From contig DASZZZ010000013.1 of assembly GCA_036260375.1 (NCBI GenBank), positions 1-23,180 of the forward strand: a stretch of DNA of 23,180 nucleotides, written 5' to 3'. Source of the stretch: DASZZZ01 sp036260375 (GTDB taxonomy: Bacteria > Actinomycetota > CADDZG01 > WHSQ01). Position numbers and translations under genes: made by a program. How positions within the stretch are numbered: position 1 is the first letter of the stretch; each line of letters starts with the position of its first letter. Under the pieces are notes generated by a model that worked only from the letters and a program-made list of their open reading frames with translations, was not told the DNA's origin and ran no database searches. Of this stretch, positions 6,304 to 13,490 are shown in pieces.

Positions 6304-8094
6304 CTACACGAAACGCGCCGACGACAGCTCGTCGCGAAACGTCGTCACGTGGACGAAGCCCTTCCAGAAGTCCGGCGCGCGCAGCACGCGTATCGAGCCG
6401 GCCGGCTCGGCCCCCGGCGTGGGATCGGTCGTCGACGAGCGCATCAGCGAGCGGCACACGACCGCGCAGCCCGAGCCCACGGTGACCTCCATCGCGCCCT
6501 CGCGGTCGTCGTAGTCGGGTGCGTTGAACAGGCGGACCTTCGTGCCGGGCGGGCCGACGAGGATGAACGAGCTCATGATGTCCTCGGCGCTCACGCGCGG
6601 GAACGGCTGGTATTCGTGATCCCAGAAGTCCGACACGCCGTTCGCCTCGTCGCCCGTCGCGACCTTGACGAGCCCCGCGTCCGTCAGGCCGCGCGTGATC
6701 GTCTCCACCACGGCGTCGAACGGCGCGGGCAACGTCGCGGCGAACGGCTCGAGCAGGGCGCGGATCTGCGCGGTCGCGCCGTCCGAGCGGATCGGCGAGC
6801 CCGCGGGCGCGCATACCAGGACGCGCCCGCTGAAGTCCTGGTTCTCGAACAGCAGCAGGATCGCCGGCAGGACGGGAAGCGGCAGCTCCACCGGCGGGCA
6901 CACTGTCAGCGGAGCGACGCAGTCGCCGGTCCGGCTCGTGTCGACGCTCAGAGCGTACGGTCCGTCGAACGGCGCGCTCGCCGGCATGCGCACCGCGACG
7001 AGCTCCGGCCGCCACTCGACGACGTCGAGGTCGGCCGAGCCGCCTGCGAGGTTCACGAGCCGCACGGCGCCGCGGGTCGCGCCGAAGCCGGTCGTGGGCA
7101 GCGCGGTCAGCGTCAGGAGGTCGCCCCAGCACCCCGGGGTCGGCGAGACGGTGTAGAGCGGGCACGGTGTGCGCGCGATCGCGATCGAGTACACGCATCC
7201 GGGCGCGCGCGGCGCGTTGAGGACGAGGACGTAGGGCCCGTCGAACGGCGGGTCGGCGGGCAGCGCGACGCGCACTACGCGCGGCCCCCATGCGCGCCGC
7301 TCCAGCTCGCTCGTACGGCCGCCGGTCCCGCTGAGCGTGACGGTGCCGCCCTCGCCGAAGTCCGTCGGAGACGCCGGCAACAGCGTCAGCGTCACCTCGT
7401 CGCCCCAGTGCGGCGCGACGGGATCCGTCGTGAAGAGCGGGCACGGTGCGGCGAGCAGCGCGACCGGCGCGCGGCAATCGGTGGCGTTCGCCGTCTCCAC
7501 CTCGACGAAGTAGGGCCCGGGGAAGGGGGCCGGGAAGGGGAGCGTCGCGCCGATCGACCTCTCGCCCCACGTCGTGACGGACACGTCCTGCGACCGGCCT
7601 CCGCTGCCGATGAGACGCACCGTGCCGCGCTGGGTCCCGAAGGTCAGCGGCGACGCGACTGGCACCGTGAGCGCGATGACGTCGCCGAAGAAGGCCGGCG
7701 ACGGCGACACTGAGTACAGCGGGCAGTTCAGCACCGACTGGATCGCCTCGACCGCTTCGAGGTGGACGAGTTCCGCCGCGGCTCGCGCCCTCGTCTGCTT
7801 GTGGTACGCGGTCCACGAAGTCGCGACGACGTCGCCGTTGTCGTCGTGCAGCGCCCACCGCCACCTTCGGTCGCCACCGCGGGCGAGCACGAAGGCGGTG
7901 GCCGGCGCACCGGTGGGCTCGTCCGCCTCCACGACCTGCGCGCGCGGCGCGAGGCTCTTGAGCGAGGCGACCGCGCGCTCGCACGCACGGATCGTGCGGT
8001 ACGAGCTCGTCGCGTCGGCGATGCGGCGTCCGTCGTCGGCCACTAGCGTCCATCTGAACCGGCCGTCGTCGGCGCGGTACAGCCAGAACTTCAT
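6304..8094 (-). CDS. Multidomain protein: two YegP/DUF1508-like units, three TIG-like repeats, crystallin-like C-terminus
   Basis: A 596-residue protein with an unusual layout. Residues 1-46 (FWLYRADDGRFRWTLVADDG ... SYRTIRACERAVASL) and about 67-112 (FVLARGGDRRWRWALHDDNG ... AYHKQTRARAAAELV) resemble the YegP/UPF0339 (DUF1508) unit in tandem. Three repeats of about 93 residues follow, each opening with CPLY or CPLF (Cys124, Cys218, Cys311), containing WGD/FGD, a 'GxVRL/VTL' strand, a W and 'GPY', and closing with a Cys (207, 300, 392). The pattern fits IPT/TIG immunoglobulin-like domains. The C-terminal part has Greek-key-like starts, LLFENQDFSG (414-423), VRLFNAPDYDD (520-530) and IRVLRAPDFWKG (568-579), as in beta/gamma-crystallin folds. 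No signal peptide or membrane segment is evident, although the paired Cys suggest an oxidising location. The start is supported by GGGAGGAAGGGA at 8100-8111 on this strand. Function unknown; a binding or surface-structural role is my guess. Confidence 0.8.
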   Translation of the reverse strand: MKFWLYRADDGRFRWTLVADDGRRIADATSSYRTIRACERAVASLKSLAPRAQVVEADEPTGAPATAFVLARGGDRRWRWALHDDNGDVVATSWTAYHKQTRARAAAELVHLEAVEAIQSVLNCPLYSVSPSPAFFGDVIALTVPVASPLTFGTQRGTVRLIGSGGRSQDVSVTTWGERSIGATLPFPAPFPGPYFVEVETANATDCRAPVALLAAPCPLFTTDPVAPHWGDEVTLTLLPASPTDFGEGGTVTLSGTGGRTSELERRAWGPRVVRVALPADPPFDGPYVLVLNAPRAPGCVYSIAIARTPCPLYTVSPTPGCWGDLLTLTALPTTGFGATRGAVRLVNLAGGSADLDVVEWRPELVAVRMPASAPFDGPYALSVDTSRTGDCVAPLTVCPPVELPLPVLPAILLLFENQDFSGRVLVCAPAGSPIRSDGATAQIRALLEPFAATLPAPFDAVVETITRGLTDAGLVKVATGDEANGVSDFWDHEYQPFPRVSAEDIMSSFILVGPPGTKVRLFNAPDYDDREGAMEVTVGSGCAVVCRSLMRSSTTDPTPGAEPAGSIRVLRAPDFWKGFVHVTTFRDELSSARFV

Positions 8095-8232
8095 CGTCCG
8101 ATCCCTTCCTCCCTCGACGGGTGCCTCTCCAAGCTACTGCGCCGCGACGTGCGCCCTGGGCGAGAGCGGCCGGCGACGACGGACGGCCGTCAGAGCGACG
8201 CGGGGAGGATGCCGAGCCCTCGACGAGCCCGA

Positions 8233-8252
8233 ACGCGGGCGGCCGCCCGCGT
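8233..8252. repeat. 20-bp perfect palindrome
   Basis: ACGCGGGCGGCCGCCCGCGT is fully self-complementary over 20 bases. As RNA it would fold into an 8-bp stem with a GGCC loop; as DNA it could be a dimeric-protein site. No T-run follows, and it lies upstream of, not after, the flanking genes, so a terminator role is unlikely. Its role is unknown. Confidence 0.6.
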
Positions 8253-8300
8253 CACGAAGCTGCGTCGCGTCCAGATCGGTTGCATGGCTCCCGGGTCGCC

Positions 8301-8329
8301 CGTCGTGGGAACGACGCCGGGTGTATCCT
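8301..8329 (+). promoter_or_regulatory. Candidate prfA promoter with inverted repeat
   Basis: TATCCT (8324-8329) is a plausible actinobacterial -10 box (TAnnnT) about 80 bases before the prfA start. Just upstream is CGTCGT-GGGA-ACGACG (8301-8316), a 6-4-6 inverted repeat covering the -35 position, where a canonical -35 is missing. This could be an operator or an activator site. It is a weak call made from sequence pattern alone. Confidence 0.3.
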
Positions 8330-8408
8330 GGCCGGGTCCCCGATCGAGTTGCTCGCGGCGCCGCCGCGCCCGTAATCCTCTTCGACGACGGCGGCGTGGA
8401 GGTGAAGC

Positions 8409-9491
<1,083 letters not shown>

Positions 9492-9495
9492 CGCC

Positions 9496-10323
9496 GTGGA
9501 GCTGGTCCGCCGCATCGAGCGCGCGCTCGCCGACGCCGGTGTCGTGTGGGCCGACGAGGAGGCGTGGCGCATCGTCGAGGCGGCGGCCGGCCGCCGCCGC
9601 GCCGCGCTCGTCGCCGGTGACGACCTCGGCGACGACGAGCGCGAGCGCGCGCTGACGCTCGCACGACGGCGAGCCGCGGGCGAGCCGCTCCAGTACGTCA
9701 CCGGAGTGTCGGGATTCAGGCGACTCGAGCTCGGCGTCGGCCCGGGCGTGTTCGTGCCGCGCCCCGAGACCGAGGTCGTCGCCGAGCGCGCCATGGAGCG
9801 CCTCCCGCGCGGCGGCGTCCTCGTCGACGTCGGGACGGGCTCGGGCGCGATCGCGCTCTCGGTCGCGCACGAGCGTCCCGACGCGCGCGTGCTGGCGACC
9901 GAGACGTCGCCGGCGGCGGCCTCGTGGGCGGCGAGGAACCGAAGCGCGCTGGGGCTCGACGTCGAGCTGCTCGCCGGCGACTTGCTGGAGCCGCTGCCGG
10001 CGTCGCTGCGAGGCGCGGTCGACGTCGTCGTGTCCAACCCGCCGTACGTGCCGTCGACGGCGCGCGACGCCCTCCCGCGCGACGTCGTGGACTACGAGCC
10101 GCACGACGCGCTGTTCGCGGGCGAGGACGGCACCGAGCTCCACGACCGGGTCGCGGCCGCCGCCCGTCCGTGGCTGCGCCGCGGGGGCTGGCTCGTGCTC
10201 GAGATCGGCTACGACCAGCGCGCTGCGGCGCTGCGCATACTGTCCGAGCGGAGCTACGCCGACGCACGGGTGCTGCCCGATCTCGCGGGGCGCGCGCGGG
10301 TCGTGGAGGGACGCGCGGCGTGA
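9496..10323 (+). CDS. prmC: Release factor glutamine N5-methyltransferase
   Basis: A 275-residue SAM-dependent methyltransferase that modifies the Gln of the GGQ motif of RF1 and RF2, improving termination. The N-terminal helical substrate-binding domain has the conserved GEPLQYVTG (62-70). The Rossmann part has FVPRPETE (86-93), the SAM-binding loop DVGTGSGAIAL (111-121) and the catalytic NPPY (181-184), which holds the target amide. It starts with GTG 4 bases after the prfA stop and ends overlapping tsaC by GTGA, so the three genes form one translationally coupled unit. Length and motifs are complete, with nothing missing. Confidence 0.97.
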   Translation: MELVRRIERALADAGVVWADEEAWRIVEAAAGRRRAALVAGDDLGDDERERALTLARRRAAGEPLQYVTGVSGFRRLELGVGPGVFVPRPETEVVAERAMERLPRGGVLVDVGTGSGAIALSVAHERPDARVLATETSPAAASWAARNRSALGLDVELLAGDLLEPLPASLRGAVDVVVSNPPYVPSTARDALPRDVVDYEPHDALFAGEDGTELHDRVAAAARPWLRRGGWLVLEIGYDQRAAALRILSERSYADARVLPDLAGRARVVEGRAA

Positions 10324-10910
10324 GGGCCGTGGTCGAGCGCGCGGTGGAGGCGCTCGCGCGCGGCGAGCTCGCGATCGTGCCGACCGACACCGTCTACGGG
10401 GTCGCGGCGCGCGTCGACCGCCCCGACGCGGTCGCGCGCGTGTTCGCGCTCAAGGGACGTCCCGCCGACAAGCCGCTGCCCGTGCTCGGCGCCGACGACG
10501 GCGCGCTCGAGACCGTCGTGGCGTTCGACGACGACGCGCGCCGGCTCGCGGGCGCGTTCTGGCCCGGCCCCCTCACGCTCGTGTTGCCGCGCGCGCCGGG
10601 CTTCGACGCCGACCTCGGCGGCGCCGCGCCCGACGTCGGCGTGCGCGTCCCGGCGCGCGCCGTGACGCTCGCGCTGCTCGAGCGCACCGGCCCGCTCGCG
10701 GTGACGAGCGCGAACCGCAGCGGCGAGCCGCCCGCCCTGACCGCGGCCGCGGCGCGCGCCGCATTGCCCGGCGTCGCGGTCGTCGTCGACGACGGCGAGC
10801 TGGCCGGCACGCCGTCGACCGTCGCGGCTCTCGCCGGCGGGCTGCGCGTCGTGCGCGCCGGCCCGGTGAGCGCGGACAGCCTGCGCGCCGCGCTCTACGG
10901 CAGGTCGTAG
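10320..10910 (+). CDS. tsaC: L-threonylcarbamoyladenylate synthase (TsaC/Sua5/YrdC-type)
   Basis: A 196-residue YrdC-domain enzyme making threonylcarbamoyl-AMP from Thr, bicarbonate and ATP, the first step of t6A37 in ANN-decoding tRNAs. Motifs in order: the active-site start PTDTVYGVAA (21-30), the KGRPADKPLPVL loop (45-56) with the substrate-binding KGRP and KPL, WPGPLTLVLPR (81-91), VGVRVPAR (107-113), TSANRSGEPP (129-138) and the STVA turn (166-169). The length fits the single-domain TsaC type; the extra Sua5 C-terminal domain is absent. The GTG start overlaps the prmC stop. Its last 16 bases overlap the end of the opposing M32 peptidase gene. Confidence 0.96.
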   Translation: MRAVVERAVEALARGELAIVPTDTVYGVAARVDRPDAVARVFALKGRPADKPLPVLGADDGALETVVAFDDDARRLAGAFWPGPLTLVLPRAPGFDADLGGAAPDVGVRVPARAVTLALLERTGPLAVTSANRSGEPPALTAAAARAALPGVAVVVDDGELAGTPSTVAALAGGLRVVRAGPVSADSLRAALYGRS

Positions 10911-12391
10911 ATGGCGGCGTACTTGTCGCGCAGGTAGTCGAGGAACGGGGTCACCGTCAGCGGCCCGCCCGTGATGCGCTCGAAGAGCTCGGACGCCGGC
11001 GCGAGGTACGCGTGCGCGTGGACGTTGTCGCGCAGCCACGCCAACAGGCGCGTGCAGTCGCCCGCGCGCAAATCGTCGTCGAGGCCGTCGATCCCGGCGC
11101 GCGCCGCGGCGAAGATGGCCGCGGCGTTGAGCGTGCCGATCGTGTACGTCGGGAAGTAGCCCATCGACCCGATCGCCCAATGCATGTCCTGGAGCACGCC
11201 CTCGGCGTCGTTCGACGGACGCAGCCCGAGGTTGGCCTCCATGCCGTCGTTCCACGCGGCCGGGAGGTCGGCGACCGAGAGCTCGTCGCGGAACAGCGCG
11301 AGCTCGAGCCGGAAACGCAGCACGACGTGCAGGTTGTAGGTGACCTCGTCGGCCTCGACGCGGATGAGGCTGTGCGAGGGGTGGTTCACGCCGCGGTGGA
11401 ACTCGTCGGGCGACAGCATCCCGAGCTCCTCGGGGAAGACGCGCTTGAGCTCGGGCAGGAGGTAGTCGGTGAACGGACGGCTGCGACCGACCTGGTTCTC
11501 CCACAGGCGCGATTGCGACTCGTGCATGCCGAGCGACGGCACCGCGCCCGCGGGGAGGCCCGCGAGCTCCTCGGGAAGCCCGAGCTCGTAGAGCGCGTGT
11601 CCCGTCTCGTGCAGCGCGGCGTAGATCGAGCTGAGCAGCTGACGCCGGTTCGTGCGCGTCGTCTGACGCACGTCGTTGAGCCCGATCATGATCGTGAACG
11701 GATGCGGCGACGTGTCGAGTCGGCCGGCGTCCATGTCGAAGCCGAGCTGCGTCACGAGCTGCTCGCAGAACGCCCGCTGACGGTCCTCGTCGAACTCGTC
11801 GAAGAGGAACCCGGGCGGGTCGCCCGCCGCGTCGAGCACCGCGTCGGCGACCGGCTTGAGGCCGTCGACGAGATCGCCGAACAGCCGCTCCAGATCCGCG
11901 GTCGTCGCCCCGGGCTCGAACGCGTCGAGCAGCGCGTCGTAGCGTTCGACGGGATAGCCGATCGCGTCGGCCTCCTGCTTCTTGAGCTCGAACAGCTTGG
12001 CGAGATAGGGCTCGAGCATCGCGAAGTCCGACTTCGGACGGGCCTCGGTCCAGACCTGGTACGCCTCGGCGCGGGCGGTCGCGAGGGCGCGCACGAGGTC
12101 CTCGGGCACCCGCGTCGAGCGGTCGTACTCACGGCGCAGCACGCGCACCGACGCGGCCCTCGTCGTGTCGAGCGAGGGATCGTCGTCGAGCTCGGCGAGC
12201 AGGTCGCCGACCGCGGGGTCGACGAGCCGGCCGTGGTACAGCGTCTCCAGGGTGGCGAGCGAGCTGGCGCGCCCGGCGTTGCCCTTCGGCGGCATCATCA
12301 CGGCCTGGTCCCACATCAGCAGGCGGATCGCGTGACCGATGTCGCGCATTTCCTCGAGCTTGGGCAGCAGCCGCTCCCATGCGTCGCTCAT
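10895..12391 (-). CDS. M32 family metallocarboxypeptidase (Taq carboxypeptidase type)
   Basis: A 498-residue zinc carboxypeptidase removing C-terminal residues from peptides, of full family length and cytoplasmic (no signal peptide). The zinc motif is HETGH (261-265, HExxH type), with the downstream glutamate ligand in MHESQSRLWENQVGRSRPF (289-307, His290 and Glu291), the best M32 signature. DVRQTTR (240-246) is the substrate-binding DxRxT-like motif, and the C-terminus has the family's IGSMGYFPTYTIGTLNAA block. The gene runs against its neighbours: it is tail-to-tail with tsaC, overlapping 16 bases, and head-to-head with the phosphatase gene across 76 bases. The start ATG has no Shine-Dalgarno but has TAAGGT six bases upstream, suggesting a leaderless mRNA. 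Confidence 0.96.
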   Translation of the reverse strand: MSDAWERLLPKLEEMRDIGHAIRLLMWDQAVMMPPKGNAGRASSLATLETLYHGRLVDPAVGDLLAELDDDPSLDTTRAASVRVLRREYDRSTRVPEDLVRALATARAEAYQVWTEARPKSDFAMLEPYLAKLFELKKQEADAIGYPVERYDALLDAFEPGATTADLERLFGDLVDGLKPVADAVLDAAGDPPGFLFDEFDEDRQRAFCEQLVTQLGFDMDAGRLDTSPHPFTIMIGLNDVRQTTRTNRRQLLSSIYAALHETGHALYELGLPEELAGLPAGAVPSLGMHESQSRLWENQVGRSRPFTDYLLPELKRVFPEELGMLSPDEFHRGVNHPSHSLIRVEADEVTYNLHVVLRFRLELALFRDELSVADLPAAWNDGMEANLGLRPSNDAEGVLQDMHWAIGSMGYFPTYTIGTLNAAAIFAAARAGIDGLDDDLRAGDCTRLLAWLRDNVHAHAYLAPASELFERITGGPLTVTPFLDYLRDKYAAIYDLP

Positions 12392-12397
12392 GCGGCG

Positions 12398-12403
12398 ACC
12401 TTA
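12398..12403 (-). promoter_or_regulatory. -10 box for leaderless M32 transcript
   Basis: On the - strand, TAAGGT is separated from the M32 peptidase ATG by only six bases (CGCCGC). TAnnnT hexamers at this distance are the actinobacterial signature of transcription starting at the start codon itself. No ribosome binding site is present, which fits. No -35 box was recognised. Confidence 0.5.
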
Positions 12404-12450
12404 CTGCGTCGGCGTCGCAAACCGCTCACTTCGGGCAGGGTGAGCGACGC

Positions 12451-12459
12451 TGGCATACT
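12451..12459 (+). promoter_or_regulatory. Extended -10 box for leaderless phosphatase transcript
   Basis: TGGCATACT is an extended -10 (TG, one base, CATACT). Eight bases later comes the ATG of the phosphatase gene at 12468, with only GCGCCCCC between and no Shine-Dalgarno. Transcription would start at or next to the A of the start codon. Confidence 0.55.
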
Positions 12460-12467
12460 GCGCCCCC

Positions 12468-12995
12468 ATGCGTGTGCTGTTCGTATGCACCGGCAACATC
12501 TGCCGCTCTCCGATGGCGGAGGCCCTGCTGCGGGCCGAGCTCGACCGGCGCGGCTGCCGCGACGTCGAGGTCGCGTCGTGCGGGACGTGGGCCGACGACG
12601 GCGTGCGCGCGAGCGACGGGACCGCGCGCGTGCTGCGGGCGCGCGGGATCGACGTCGCGGCGCACCGGTCGCGCGCCGCGACGCGCGCCGAGGTCGCGGC
12701 CGCGGACCTCGTCGTCGCCATGACGAGCGTGCACGTGCGCGAGCTGACCGACCTCGCCCCGGAGGCGGCGCCCAAGACGCGCCTGCTCAAGGAGATCGCG
12801 TTGATCGAGCCGCGCCCTGCGGGCACGTCCGCCGCGGCGCGCGTCGCGGAGCTCCTCGCCGCACCGCGGCCCCCGGCGCGGCGCTCGCTCGACGTCGACG
12901 ATCCCTTCTCGCTCACCGACTCCGCCTACGACCGCTGCCTCGCGGACGTCGACGCGGGCGTCGCCGCGCTCGCCGACGTCCTGTGTCCCGGCTGA
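12468..12995 (+). CDS. Low-molecular-weight protein-tyrosine-phosphatase family protein
   Basis: A 175-residue cytoplasmic phosphatase of the LMW-PTP fold. The phosphate loop CTGNICRS (residues 7-14) contains nucleophile Cys7, second Cys12 and Arg13, and the general acid is Asp145 in VDDPFSLTDSAY (143-154). In Bacillus the gene in this position next to rpiB is ywlE, a protein-arginine phosphatase with Thr at position 11 of the loop. Here position 11 is Ile, which, from what I recall of YwlE structure work, favours phosphotyrosine over phosphoarginine. Tyrosine phosphatase is therefore the better guess, with moderate confidence. A stretch at about 115-142 (Ala/Pro/Arg-rich) is longer than usual. 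It probably has its own leaderless promoter, divergent from M32. An arsenate reductase of the same fold is a less likely alternative. Confidence 0.9.
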   Translation: MRVLFVCTGNICRSPMAEALLRAELDRRGCRDVEVASCGTWADDGVRASDGTARVLRARGIDVAAHRSRAATRAEVAAADLVVAMTSVHVRELTDLAPEAAPKTRLLKEIALIEPRPAGTSAAARVAELLAAPRPPARRSLDVDDPFSLTDSAYDRCLADVDAGVAALADVLCPG

Positions 12996-13025
12996 CCGCG
13001 CCGCCGCCCGCGAACGGCCGGGTCA

Positions 13026-13031
13026 TATGAT
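13026..13031 (+). promoter_or_regulatory. -10 box for leaderless rpiB transcript
   Basis: TATGAT, nearly the consensus TATAAT, lies six bases before the rpiB GTG (GCTGGC between), and no Shine-Dalgarno is present. It is in the 42-base gap after the phosphatase stop, so rpiB-glyA-wecA may start from here in addition to readthrough. Confidence 0.55.
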
Positions 13032-13037
13032 GCTGGC

Positions 13038-13490
13038 GTGCGCATCGCCCTCGGCTCGGACCACGCCGGCTTCGGCCTCAAGTCGTACCTGGCCCAACGT
13101 CTCGGCGACTCCGGGCACGACGTCGCGGACCTCGGAACCGACTCCGACGCGACCGTCGACTACCCGCGCTTCTGCGCCGCGGTCGCGCGCGCGGTCGCGC
13201 GCGGTGACGCGGAGCGCGGCGTCGTCATGGGCGGGACCGGCCAGGGTGAAGCGATCGCGGCGAACAAGGTCCACGGAGTGCGCGCCGCCCTGTGCCTCGA
13301 CGAGCACACGGCGCGCTTCGCGCGGTTGCACAACGACGCGAACGTGCTCGCTCTCGGGGGCCGGGTCGTCGCGCCGCCGTACGCGTGGGCGATCGTGGAG
13401 GTGTTCCTGGCGACCGACTTCGAGGGCGGGCGTCACGTCCCGCGCCTGGAGCAGATAGCCGACATCGAGCGCGAGGAGTGTGCGGGATGA
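13038..13490 (+). CDS. rpiB: Ribose-5-phosphate isomerase B
   Basis: A 150-residue enzyme interconverting ribose 5-phosphate and ribulose 5-phosphate in the pentose phosphate pathway. Motifs are GSDHAGFGLK (6-15), TVDYPRFC (39-46), GGTGQGEAIAANKVHGVRAALC (65-86) and HNDANVLALGGR (98-109). The E. coli enzyme uses a Cys in CGTGIG as base; here that position is Gly, as in M. tuberculosis RpiB, where a Glu a few residues later (here Glu71) does the job. This is the actinobacterial subtype. The GTG start has a TATGAT box just before it and no ribosome binding site. The gene ends in an ATGA overlap with glyA, so the two are translationally coupled. Confidence 0.95.
   Translation: MRIALGSDHAGFGLKSYLAQRLGDSGHDVADLGTDSDATVDYPRFCAAVARAVARGDAERGVVMGGTGQGEAIAANKVHGVRAALCLDEHTARFARLHNDANVLALGGRVVAPPYAWAIVEVFLATDFEGGRHVPRLEQIADIEREECAG

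Larger units (their letters stand above)
8095..8408. other. Gene-free gap between divergent genes
   Basis: These 314 bases separate the - strand repeat protein from prfA. Short open frames cross it on both strands but lack ribosome binding sites, have Arg/Pro/Ala-rich compositions typical of non-coding GC-rich DNA, and resemble no family I know. It holds the ribosome binding site of the repeat protein at its left end, a 20-bp perfect palindrome (8233-8252), a 6-4-6 inverted repeat next to a -10-like box (8301-8329), and the prfA ribosome binding site at its right end. No tRNA or riboswitch was recognised. Confidence 0.6.

Noticed and set aside
8121..8375. Possible small gene in the gap before prfA
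   Set aside because: No ribosome binding site, a composition like random GC-rich sequence, and no recognisable family.
12468..12995. Arsenate reductase
   Set aside because: The fold and P-loop fit both, but there are no arsenic genes nearby, and the position next to rpiB and glyA matches a protein phosphatase.
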